Positions 1 through 5,318 of a DNA stretch of 5,343 nucleotides are shown in pieces. This DNA is from Bryobacterales bacterium (GTDB lineage Bacteria > Acidobacteriota > Terriglobia > Bryobacterales > Bryobacteraceae). A program made the position numbers and the translations under genes. Each line of letters begins with the position of its first letter. Positions within the stretch are counted from its first letter, which is position 1. The stretch lies in assembly GCA_003139735.1 (NCBI GenBank), contig PLGA01000272.1, positions 1 through 5,343 on the forward strand, read 5' to 3'. The notes beneath the pieces are model-generated. The model ran no database searches. It saw only the letters and a list, made by a program, of their open reading frames with translations, and was not told the DNA's origin.

Positions 1-62
1 GGGACAGACGAATCTGTCCCAAGGGGTCGCCTTTACGCCGCGTGGACAGATCCGTCTGTCCC
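1..62. repeat. Pair of related short palindromes (REP-like)
   Basis: Positions 1-8 (GGGACAGA) pair with 13-20 (TCTGTCCC) around the loop CGAA. Positions 44-50 (GGACAGA) pair with 55-61 (TCTGTCC) around TCCG. The second palindrome is close to the reverse complement of the first, so the two could also pair across the 22-bp spacer as one long stem. They lie downstream of the minus-strand thiD unit, but neither is followed by a T-run on that strand, so an ordinary intrinsic terminator is not supported. A dispersed REP-like element is the better guess. The element may extend left of the window. Positions 63-144 hold nothing I can assign apart from a weak 5-bp stem (135-139/147-151) over the stop codon of the next gene. 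Confidence 0.6.
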
Positions 63-144
63 TGGTTTTGTTCGAGACATGGCGTGCGTCGGCCCATCCG
101 TGCCACCGCCGCGCTTCGCAAACGGACGAGGTCCGGCCTCCCTT

Positions 145-366
145 TCAGGCCAGTTGCGGCGCGATAGGGATGCCTGCCGCGGCCAACGCCGATTCCACCT
201 CGGCGGGCCGCAGACGCGTGGCGTCGTAGTCCACCGTGAGGCTGTCGAGCGTGGGCGCCACCCGAACACGCTGGATTCCATACAACGCGTTGACTTCCGC
301 GACGCGCGCCAGCATGGTGTTGTCGAGGGGCCGCTGCAATCGAAAGTGAATCTGCACCTGGGTCAT
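145..366 (-). CDS. Small HMA-like (ferredoxin-fold) protein lacking the CxxC motif
   Basis: This encodes a 73-residue protein. It reads as a compact beta-alpha-beta-beta-alpha-beta unit: a strand near residues 3-10, a helix about 14-27, a turn at YGIQ, strands about 32-37 and 42-47 (SLTVDYDAT), a helix about 52-64 (PAEVESALAAAG) and a final short strand. The spacing and the phrase VDYDATRL...EVESALAAAGI match heavy-metal-associated (HMA) domains. The GMxCxxC metal loop is absent and the protein has no cysteine, so copper or mercury binding is not supported. The start is fixed by its ATG overlapping the TGA of thiD as ATGA, which indicates translational coupling. A longer in-frame start inside thiD (540) is rejected because it would overlap a conserved gene by about 175 bp. 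Function is unknown; a ligand-binding or protein-interaction role is only inference. Confidence 0.75.
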   Translation of the reverse strand: MTQVQIHFRLQRPLDNTMLARVAEVNALYGIQRVRVAPTLDSLTVDYDATRLRPAEVESALAAAGIPIAPQLA

Positions 367-1163
367 ATTGCCTCGGAATAGAGCCGGACCTTCGCATGGT
401 GGTTTAGCGGGCCGCAGCCGCGCCCCAGCCCCGGGCTGGTCCGTATCGCTTCGTGGATAAAGGCTTTGGCGCGCGCCACGGCCTCGCCTAGCTTCAGGCC
501 GCACGCCAGGCCGGCTGTGATGGCCGCGGAATACGTGCATCCGCTTCCGTGCGTGTGGCGCGTTTCAAGACGCAAGGCGGGGAACTCGCGCCACTCCGCG
601 CCGTCGAAGAGCACGTCGGTGGCGGCCCCCTCCATGTGCCCGCCTTTGATGAGCACGGCGCGCGCGCCCAGTTCGTGAATTCGGGAAGCGGCGCGGCGCA
701 TGTCTTGGAGGTCGCGAATGGTCAGTCCGGTGAGGGCTTCCGCCTCCGGAACGTTGGGCGTCACTAGCGCCGCGTGGGGCAGGAGGCAGTCGCGAAATGC
801 GCGCACGGCGGATTCCGGCGCGAGCGGCAGTCCGTGCTTGCTCACCATTACGGGATCCACCACCAGCGGGAACTGGAACCGGGCTGCCGCGCGCGCCACG
901 GCCTCCACCATTTCGGCCGACCCGAGCGCGCCGGTTTTAGCGGCAGCCGGCGGGATGTCCTCCAACACCGCTTCCAGTTGTTCCAAAACCAGCCGGACAG
1001 GCATCGTCTCCACGCGCGAGACACGCGTGGTATTTTGCACCGTCAGCAGCGCGATCACGGCCTCGCCGTACACGCCGAACTGGTGAAAGGTCTTGAGATC
1101 GGCTTGAATCCCCGCGCCTCCGCTGGGGTCCGATCCGGCGATCGTCAGAGCTACGGGCGTCAT
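363..1163 (-). CDS. thiD: Bifunctional hydroxymethylpyrimidine/phosphomethylpyrimidine kinase
   Basis: A complete 266-residue ThiD of normal family length, in the ribokinase-like fold. The family phosphorylates 4-amino-5-hydroxymethyl-2-methylpyrimidine, and then its monophosphate, to give HMP-PP for thiamine synthesis in the cytoplasm. Visible motifs are AGSDPSGGAGIQADLKT at residues 9-25 (substrate-binding start), VQNT at 42-45, VDPVMVSKHG at 102-111, TPN at 135-137, KGGH at 173-176, and THGSGCT at 204-210 with the active-site Cys209 beside the anion hole. The ATG at 1163-1161 is the natural start because the core motif begins nine residues later; the upstream GGGACGGG is only a weak ribosome site. 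No other thi gene is in view and I find no THI-box (TPP riboswitch) upstream, so control by thiamine is not visible. The gene ends inside the start codon of the small HMA-like gene. Confidence 0.95.
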   Translation of the reverse strand: MTPVALTIAGSDPSGGAGIQADLKTFHQFGVYGEAVIALLTVQNTTRVSRVETMPVRLVLEQLEAVLEDIPPAAAKTGALGSAEMVEAVARAAARFQFPLVVDPVMVSKHGLPLAPESAVRAFRDCLLPHAALVTPNVPEAEALTGLTIRDLQDMRRAASRIHELGARAVLIKGGHMEGAATDVLFDGAEWREFPALRLETRHTHGSGCTYSAAITAGLACGLKLGEAVARAKAFIHEAIRTSPGLGRGCGPLNHHAKVRLYSEAI

Positions 1164-1172
1164 CCCGTCCCA

Positions 1173-1189
1173 GCATAACAGTCTTATGC
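1173..1189. promoter_or_regulatory. Inverted repeat just upstream of thiD (possible operator)
   Basis: GCATAA (1173-1178) and TTATGC (1184-1189) form a perfect 6-bp dyad around CAGTC, ending 10 bp before the thiD ATG. The minus strand also reads TATGCT here, which could be a -10 element, but I see no matching -35. The dyad overlaps the outer edge of the tandem repeat by four bases. It could be a regulator site or a small hairpin in the thiD leader; neither is proven. Confidence 0.3.
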
Positions 1190-1328
1190 CGCGAGCAGCG
1201 TCTTCACGGATTTGCGGACCTGAATGCCCTATTTGTGCTCTTCCTCACGATTGCGGCGCGCAAACGCGTACGGTTCCGCACGCTCCCCGAAAGGGCTCTC
1301 CACGAGGGGTCCGGAGAGCGATAACGGA
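1186..1328. repeat. Tandem direct repeat, copy 1 (143 bp)
   Basis: This is the first of two head-to-tail copies. By hand alignment it differs from copy 2 by six substitutions and one 1-bp indel, about 95% identity. It contains three inverted repeats. One is TTGCG/CGCAA (1251-1255/1259-1263). The second is GCGTACGG/CCGCACGC (1266-1273/1276-1283, one mismatch). The third is a perfect 7-bp stem GCTCTCC/GGAGAGC (1295-1301/1313-1319) with an 11-nt loop. Short frames starting with ATG cross both copies on the plus strand but give arginine-rich text shared between frames, so I read this as non-coding. It may be a structured RNA, a repeat-element unit or a regulatory duplication. Confidence 0.9.
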
Positions 1329-1470
1329 ATGCCGCGGGCAGCGTCTTCACGGATTTGCGGATCTGAATGCCCTATTTGTGCCCTTCCTCACGATTGCGCG
1401 CGCAAACGCGTACGGTTCCGCACGCACCCCGAAAAGGCTCTCCACGAGGGGTCCGAAGAGCGATAACGGA
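1329..1470. repeat. Tandem direct repeat, copy 2 (142 bp)
   Basis: This copy directly abuts copy 1 and ends 13 bp before the protease ATG. Losing one G turns the first inverted repeat into a perfect 12-bp palindrome, TTGCGCGCGCAA (1394-1405). The 3' stem is weakened here by one change (GAAGAGC instead of GGAGAGC). The last bases, CGGA, join the following G to form GGAG at 1468-1471, the best available but rather distant (12 nt) Shine-Dalgarno for the protease. The repeat therefore probably forms most of the protease 5' leader or promoter region. I could not identify convincing -35/-10 boxes in it. Confidence 0.9.
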
Positions 1471-1483
1471 GCCACTAATTAAC

Positions 1484-2977
1484 ATGAGATTTTTTAGAGC
1501 CGTCGCCCCGGCCTTCATTCTGTTTTCGCAGTGCGCCTGGGCCCAGAACCCCATCCGGCTGCAAACCCGGACCTTCCAACCGCCGCGCGGCGAAACCGCG
1601 ATTCCCCCAGTGGCGCGCAGCGGCCAGCCGGCGCTGCGCGCGCACTACATCCTGCAATTCAGCGCCAATCCCGGGCCGGAGATTCGCCAGGAATTGGAGC
1701 GCCGCGGCGTAAGCGTGCTGGCGTTCGTTCCGGATTCGGCCCTGATGGTTTCTTCGGGACCGGGGGCGAATTTGGGGGGCCTCGGTGCCATTTGGGCCGG
1801 TCCGCTCGAAACGCCGGACAAGCTGAGCCCCCGGCTGGCCGCCGCGCCGCCGCCCGCATTCCTGGTCGAGTTCTATCCCGACGTGGACATGGGCCTGGCG
1901 CGCGCGCTCGCTATCCAGAATGGATTCGCCGTGGTTGAGAATCGCAGCCTGCTTCCTGGACATCTGGTGGTGAAAGGGGATCTCAACCGTCTGGCGGAAC
2001 TCGCCGCCAACGACGAGGTTTCCTATATTCTCCCGGCGTCCGCCGACATGGCTGCCGGCGCGGATGTGGCCGGGTGCGGCGGAGCGGAAACCGCCGCCGG
2101 GCCGGTCGCCGACTACGCCACTATGGGAACCGGATGGGCCCCGGACGCTTCCGGGGCGGTGGCGCTCCAATACTTCATCGAATCGCTGCCCGCGAATCTC
2201 GATGCCGCGACGGCGCAAGCCCAAATCGCTCGAGCCTTCAGCCAATGGGCGAGTTATGTCAACGTCAGCTTCACGGAGGGCGGCAGCGCGGCCTCGGCGC
2301 GCACCATCGCTATCCTGACCCCGAGCTACGCGCACGGCGACGCCTACCCGTTCGACGGGCCGGGCGGCGTCCTGGCCCACACTTTTTATCCCTCGCCGCC
2401 CAACCCGGAGCCGTTGGCCGGCGATATGCACTTCGACGCCAGCGAGACTTGGGGCGTGGGGGTGAACACGGACCTCTTCAGCGTGGCTCTGCACGAGGCC
2501 GGGCATGCGCTCGGCATGGCCCATTCGAGCGACCCTGCGGCGGTGATGTATCCCTACTATCATGTGGCGACCGGCTTGAATGCCGACGACATCGCCGGCA
2601 TTCAGAGCCTCTATGGCGCCATCGCCGCCACGCCGCCGGTCCAACCGGCTGCGCCCACGCCAACTCCCACGCCGACTCCGGCCAATCCGCCCAGCGGCAC
2701 GGACACCACGCCCCCGACTCTGCGCGTTGTGTCGCCCAGTTCCACCATCGTGTCTACGTCGTCGCCGGCCATCCTCGTCCGTGGCACGGCCACCGATAAC
2801 GTGGGGGTAACAGCCGTTCAGTGGACCACTTCGACGGGTTCCGCGGGCAATGCAACCGGCACGGCGAGTTGGACCCTCCAGGCGCCGTTGCTGGTGGGGA
2901 CGAACGTGGTGATGGTCCGCGCCTTTGACGCCGCTGGCAATTCCACCTGGAGGACCATTACGGTGGTGCGGAACTGA
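1484..2977 (+). CDS. Secreted matrixin-type (M10A) zinc metalloprotease with C-terminal Ig-like domain
   Basis: This encodes a 497-residue exported protein. Residues 1-20 are a signal peptide (basic start, hydrophobic core, cleavage probably after AWA). Residues about 51-190 form a pro-region of two similar-looking halves (YILQF... near 55 and FLVEF... near 126). The catalytic domain spans about 205-380. Its zinc site is HEAGHALGMAH at 337-347 (His337, His341, His347, catalytic Glu338), with the Met-turn VMYP at 354-357. An MMP-like structural zinc/calcium site is also present: HGD at 284-286, PFDGPGG at 289-295, His299 and GDMHFD at 313-318. A Pro-Thr linker (about 384-404) leads to an Ig-like beta domain (about 408-497, TDNVGV and DAAGN motifs). 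Outside the signal peptide the only cysteine is Cys198, just before the catalytic domain. The ATG at 1484 is chosen because the signal peptide begins there; an in-frame ATG at 1367 would add 39 repeat-encoded residues. The substrate is unknown, probably extracellular protein. Confidence 0.93.
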   Translation: MRFFRAVAPAFILFSQCAWAQNPIRLQTRTFQPPRGETAIPPVARSGQPALRAHYILQFSANPGPEIRQELERRGVSVLAFVPDSALMVSSGPGANLGGLGAIWAGPLETPDKLSPRLAAAPPPAFLVEFYPDVDMGLARALAIQNGFAVVENRSLLPGHLVVKGDLNRLAELAANDEVSYILPASADMAAGADVAGCGGAETAAGPVADYATMGTGWAPDASGAVALQYFIESLPANLDAATAQAQIARAFSQWASYVNVSFTEGGSAASARTIAILTPSYAHGDAYPFDGPGGVLAHTFYPSPPNPEPLAGDMHFDASETWGVGVNTDLFSVALHEAGHALGMAHSSDPAAVMYPYYHVATGLNADDIAGIQSLYGAIAATPPVQPAAPTPTPTPTPANPPSGTDTTPPTLRVVSPSSTIVSTSSPAILVRGTATDNVGVTAVQWTTSTGSAGNATGTASWTLQAPLLVGTNVVMVRAFDAAGNSTWRTITVVRN

Positions 2978-3044
2978 GATTCGCGAGAAATCTTCGCTTA
3001 GTACCCTAGTTCTTTTCGCGTTGGCGCCGATAGGTCCAATAGTA

Positions 3045-3866
3045 ATGGGCGGCAATGTTCTAAACCCACGATACCGGCCCTGGTCATCCTGCAAGCCGGC
3101 GCCGGTCTTAGCTCCGGAACCATGGCGCGGTCTGTCCCGTGAGACGTTACCCGGTGGGGGCGGTTCGCGCGACGCGGGCAAGTTCTCGATCGATGAAACC
3201 GAGGGAACGCTGTTTGCCCTGGCGCAAGCCGTCGAGCAGCGCGACAGCCACATCGCGGGCCATTGCGAGCGGTTGGCATTTATGGGCGTCGCGATGGGCA
3301 TGGCCATGCAGTTGGACCGTGCCACGCTGCTCAGTCTCTATCAGGGCGGCTACTTGCACGATGTCGGGAAGGTCGGCATTCCCGACTCCATCCTATACAA
3401 AACAGGTGCGCTCTCGGCCGAAGAATGGGTCACCATGCGGACGCACCCCGCTCGCGGCGAGGAGATCTGCCGCCACGTGTCCTCGCTGCGCCCGGTCTTG
3501 CCCCTTATCCGGCACCACCACGAGCGTTGGGACGGCTCAGGATACCCGGACGGTCTTCGCGGCGAGCAGATTCCGCTCGAAGCGCGCCTGTTGCAAATCG
3601 CGGATATCTACGATGCGCTCATCAGCGCCCGGCCCTACAAGGCCGCCTGTCCACCCTCCCAGGCGCTTGAGATCCTGCGCGAGGAGAAGGACCGCGGCTG
3701 GCGCGATCCACGGGTGGTGGACCTCTTCCTCCGGCTGCACCAAAGCGTGATCGCGAAGATCACCGAGTTTACCACCGGCGCGGACCATAATCTTCAGGCG
3801 ATGAGAACTTCCCTCGATAACCTCCAGGAGCTTCTGGACTCGGCCAGTGCGCCCGGCATCTGCTGA
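3045..3866 (+). CDS. HD-GYP domain protein, probable cyclic-di-GMP phosphodiesterase
   Basis: This encodes 273 residues. After a poorly conserved, proline/glycine-rich N-terminus (1-46), the HD-GYP domain spans about 50-235. Metal-binding and signature residues are visible: GHCERLA at 72-78, the HD pair at 105-106 in YLHDVGKVGIPD, His134 in MRTHPARGEE, HHHERWDGSGYPDGL at 157-171 (with the GYP signature at 166-168), and Asp187 in IADIYDAL. The family hydrolyses c-di-GMP in the cytoplasm and so affects motility and biofilm. Residues about 240-273 look helical and lie beyond the domain. There is no receiver, PAS or membrane segment, so the input signal is unknown. The start is uncertain: ATG 3045 clears the upstream gene by 67 bp but has only a weak AGG ahead of it, and an in-frame ATG at 2925 would overlap the protease gene by 53 bp. 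Co-transcription with the protease is possible. Confidence 0.9.
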   Translation: MGGNVLNPRYRPWSSCKPAPVLAPEPWRGLSRETLPGGGGSRDAGKFSIDETEGTLFALAQAVEQRDSHIAGHCERLAFMGVAMGMAMQLDRATLLSLYQGGYLHDVGKVGIPDSILYKTGALSAEEWVTMRTHPARGEEICRHVSSLRPVLPLIRHHHERWDGSGYPDGLRGEQIPLEARLLQIADIYDALISARPYKAACPPSQALEILREEKDRGWRDPRVVDLFLRLHQSVIAKITEFTTGADHNLQAMRTSLDNLQELLDSASAPGIC

Positions 3867-3885
3867 AGGTGGAGCGGGCCGGGGT

Positions 3886-3934
3886 ACCCACGTCCTTCGT
3901 GGGTCCGCTGGTATGCCGGCGTCCGCGCCGGCGT
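3886..3934. repeat. Two adjacent strong hairpins after the HD-GYP gene
   Basis: The first stem is ACCCACG/CGTGGGT (3886-3892/3898-3904) with a 5-nt loop. The second is GCCGGCG/CGCCGGC (3915-3921/3926-3932) with loop TCCG, extendable by a wobble and an A-T pair. They start 19 bp after the HD-GYP stop and could end its transcript, but only a weak pyrimidine stretch (TTCTTCC) follows. A dispersed repeat element is equally possible. In the rest of the 3867-4162 gap I see only weaker stems (3982-3986/3995-3999 and 4009-4013/4016-4020) and no convincing gene or promoter. Confidence 0.5.
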
Positions 3935-4150
3935 TCTTCCGGTCAAATGCCGGCCCCTCAGCGGCTTGTCGCCCCGTCGAGCTGGGCGGCCTCTCCCAGA
4001 AGGCTGTCTGCCGCTCGGCAATCGCTTCACGGGCCTGTAAACGCCCGCAATGTGCGTTCCTGGTGATCACTCAGAGCCGGGGAAGTCTGGATGTGGGCAC
4101 TGGATGGGGGCCGTTATTGCTATTGTGGGATGTCGCGGAAAGGTGCGAAA

Positions 4151-4156
4151 AGGAGG
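4151..4156 (+). promoter_or_regulatory. Strong Shine-Dalgarno site
   Basis: AGGAGG lies 6 nt before the ATG at 4163. It is the best ribosome binding site in the window and fixes the lipoprotein start against an in-frame ATG at 4091. Confidence 0.85.
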
Positions 4157-4162
4157 ACATTT

Positions 4163-4702
4163 ATGAAGCGAATCGTCTTGCTGCTTGTCAGCCTGTTTGT
4201 CGTGTTCCTGTCCACGGGCTGCGGCCCCAGCGACGCAGAGAAGCATGCCCAGCAGGTCGCCGAGGCCAAGGACCACGCGCTGCAACTGCGCCAGCAATTG
4301 GCCCAGGCCAAGTCCGGCGCCGACGCCGAAAACGTGCGCCAGCAGATCATGAAGGTGCTCAGCGACGCCAGTCTGACCGTCGAGTCCATCTACTTTACCG
4401 AAGCCGAGCTGGAGAATTACGTGAAGGCGGCTAGCGCTGCGGAAAAGCCGGCCCCGCCGCCGCCCAAGAAGGCCAAGGCGGCGTCACACCAAAGCCCGGC
4501 GCAAGGGGTGAACCGCTCCAAACGGTTCGTTACCTCCCTTTGCGGGAAGGGTCGCGTGAGGAGCGGCGCCCCACCCGCAGGCTTGCTCGTCCGGCGCAAC
4601 GTCAGGCGGGCTGCGATGGGCATGGGCCGAGGCGCCCGCCAGGACATCCGGCCGGGTCAAAGTGCGGAGTGCGGTAACCGTTTTCCTGCCAGGATCCGAT
4701 GA
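4163..4702 (+). CDS. Small lipoprotein with a probably aberrant C-terminal extension
   Basis: As read, this is 179 residues. Residues 1-19 are a lipoprotein signal (MKR, then a hydrophobic run) ending in the lipobox STGC with Cys20, so the protein should be lipid-anchored in the envelope. Residues about 24-92 are strongly helical, rich in Ala, Gln, Glu and Lys and probably coiled-coil (AEKHAQQVAEAKDHALQLRQQ). A Pro/Lys/Ala stretch (95-107) follows. From about residue 108 the character changes: the text becomes rich in Arg and Gly, gains cysteines, and lies over DNA inverted repeats (4511-4566) and a copy of a repeat also found at 5244-5318. The natural protein probably ended near residue 107-116, so this looks like a frame extended by inserted or rearranged DNA or by a frameshift. 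I do not recognise the family. Confidence is high for the first 107 residues and low for the rest. Confidence 0.75.
   Translation: MKRIVLLLVSLFVVFLSTGCGPSDAEKHAQQVAEAKDHALQLRQQLAQAKSGADAENVRQQIMKVLSDASLTVESIYFTEAELENYVKAASAAEKPAPPPPKKAKAASHQSPAQGVNRSKRFVTSLCGKGRVRSGAPPAGLLVRRNVRRAAMGMGRGARQDIRPGQSAECGNRFPARIR
4511..4566. repeat. Nested inverted repeats inside the lipoprotein 3' end
   Basis: Outer arms CCGCTCC (4513-4519) and GGAGCGG (4560-4566) are perfect 7-bp complements. Inside them CCCTT/AAGGG (4536-4540/4547-4551) forms a second stem. An alternative AACCG/CGGTT stem (4511-4515/4523-4527) competes with the outer one. Such a dense arrangement is typical of intergenic repeat elements rather than coding sequence, and it coincides with the change in character of the encoded protein. 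Confidence 0.55.
4606..4666. repeat. Diverged direct repeat, copy A (61 bp)
   Basis: Hand alignment with 5244-5318 gives 53 identities over 61 aligned bases, with gaps of 12 and 2 bases present only in the other copy. Shared anchors include GATGGGC, GAGGCGCC and TCAAAGT. The combined gap of 14 is not a multiple of three, so the copies are not being kept as one reading frame. This copy lies within the suspect C-terminal part of the lipoprotein frame. Confidence 0.6.
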
Positions 4703-4714
4703 TTTTGGCGCGCT

Positions 4715-4733
4715 GTTGCGCAGTGAACGCAAC
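4715..4733. terminator. Weak hairpin between convergent genes
   Basis: GTTGCG (4715-4720) pairs with CGCAAC (4728-4733) around a 7-nt loop, in the 37-bp gap between the lipoprotein stop and the stop of the minus-strand membrane protein gene. The position suits a bidirectional terminator, but neither side has a T-run, so this is only a possibility. Confidence 0.2.
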
Positions 4734-4739
4734 GCTCGA

Positions 4740-5030
4740 TCACGCGACATGTGCCCGCAAGGCCAATCTGGCAATCACGACAAGATTCCACAGCACGACT
4801 CCACCGAAGACGACGTTAACCCAGCGGAGAACCCAGTGCTTCCTTAAGAGAACAGCGGCGACAGCAATTCCCAATATGATCACCTTCGATAGAATCAAAC
4901 CTTGCAGCGATCCGATAACCATGATGTGGGATACGAGAAAGTTCTTCTCGCGGCCTCCCATTTGCAGCGCAGTCATCGTGGTGGCGAAGTCCGCCAACTG
5001 GAGGAAGATGAATGTGAGTTGCGTGATCAT
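4740..5030 (-). CDS. Small three-helix membrane protein, DUF5658-like
   Basis: This encodes 96 residues with three hydrophobic segments, about 2-22, 43-62 and 72-91. LQLADFATTMTAL at 10-22, the following GGREKNF and the VVLWNLVV at 78-85 resemble DUF5658 proteins (small inner-membrane proteins of unknown function, usually with an early Asp and a late W-N). The assignment rests on this pattern only. The start at 5030 is preferred over an in-frame ATG at 5057 because GAGAGGGG sits about 6-8 nt ahead of it, while the outer ATG has no usable site; the outer start would give 105 residues. The 5030 ATG also overlaps the stop of a short upstream minus-strand frame as ATGA. The gene converges on the lipoprotein gene and is flanked by two copies of a diverged repeat. 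Confidence 0.75.
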   Translation of the reverse strand: MITQLTFIFLQLADFATTMTALQMGGREKNFLVSHIMVIGSLQGLILSKVIILGIAVAAVLLRKHWVLRWVNVVFGGVVLWNLVVIARLALRAHVA

Positions 5031-5179
5031 GAGGGGCCCCTCTCCAGACTTTGACATGCCTTTTTAGTGTAGTGCAGCGGAAATAGTCCTGAGAACCTTC
5101 GAGCCAGCACGGGGGAAAGGACGAATGGCGCCAGGAAAGTGGCATACCGGAAAATGGCCCCGCCGACGCCACCGAGCAC
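5027..5179 (-). CDS. Possible small hydrophobic ORF or gene remnant ahead of the membrane protein gene
   Basis: A frame without ATG reads from a GTG at 5179-5177 to a TGA at 5029-5027 (50 residues). Its first half is hydrophobic and protein-like (GGVGGAIFRYATFLAPF, then VLSPVLARRF), with mostly G/C-ending codons. The second half looks random in codon use. Its TGA overlaps the ATG of the DUF5658-like gene in the ATGA arrangement, which suggests coupling. Against it: no Shine-Dalgarno before the GTG, and an in-frame TGA a few codons further upstream. It may be a real membrane microprotein, the tail of a decayed gene, or chance. I do not recognise it. Confidence 0.25.
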   Translation of the reverse strand: MLGGVGGAIFRYATFLAPFVLSPVLARRFSGLFPLHYTKKACQSLERGPS

Positions 5180-5237
5180 CCAATCGCCCGCGCCGTTCGG
5201 TCATCGCGGTTCACCGACCTGGCGCAATCCCATGACT

Positions 5238-5243
5238 ATTATA
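5238..5243 (-). promoter_or_regulatory. Isolated consensus -10 box (TATAAT)
   Basis: The minus strand reads GCTATAATAG here, a perfect -10 hexamer in otherwise very GC-rich DNA. It points towards the small ORF and the DUF5658-like gene, about 200 bp upstream of the latter. No TTGACA-like -35 is found at 16-18 bp and there is no TG extension, so promoter activity is only a guess. Confidence 0.3.
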
Positions 5244-5318
5244 GCGGGCGGCGATGGGCGTGGGCCGCGCCACGGTGGGAGGCGCCACCGCCAAGACGCC
5301 CGACCGGCTCAAAGTACG
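5244..5318. repeat. Diverged direct repeat, copy B (75 bp)
   Basis: This is the second, longer copy of the sequence at 4606-4666, in the same orientation. Read from the ATG at 5254 on the plus strand it gives a 22-residue frame ending at TAA 5320-5322 (MGVGRATVGG, then ATAKTPDRLKVR). There is no ribosome binding site and a stop lies just upstream in frame, so I do not call a gene. It could be the tail of an older coding sequence carried by the repeat. Nothing else is recognisable between 5319 and the window end. Confidence 0.55.

Noticed and set aside
1186..1470. TPP riboswitch (THI-box) for thiD in the tandem repeat
   Set aside because: The minus strand has a GGGGTGC-like run but no CTGAGA and no second conserved segment, so the required core is missing.
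1186..1482. Plus-strand frames with ATG through the tandem repeat, including one that would extend the protease N-terminus from 1367
   Set aside because: They exist only because the repeat is open in several frames; the protease has a proper signal peptide beginning at 1484, which an upstream extension would bury.
1475..3325. Long minus-strand frame (616 codons) across the protease and into the HD-GYP gene
   Set aside because: It is the antisense shadow of high-GC coding DNA; the text is Arg/Gly/His-rich without any family motif, while the plus strand holds clear catalytic motifs.
3537..4070. Minus-strand frame over the HD-GYP 3' end and the following gap
   Set aside because: It overlaps conserved HD-GYP sequence, has low-complexity Ala/Arg/Pro text and no recognisable ribosome site or motif.
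4091..4162. In-frame ATG at 4091 as start of the lipoprotein
   Set aside because: It would place 24 residues before a perfect lipoprotein signal, and the strong AGGAGG is positioned for the ATG at 4163.
4816..5214. Minus-strand 132-codon frame overlapping the DUF5658-like gene
   Set aside because: It is out of frame with the membrane protein, which has clear hydrophobic segments; the alternative is His/Arg-rich with no motif.
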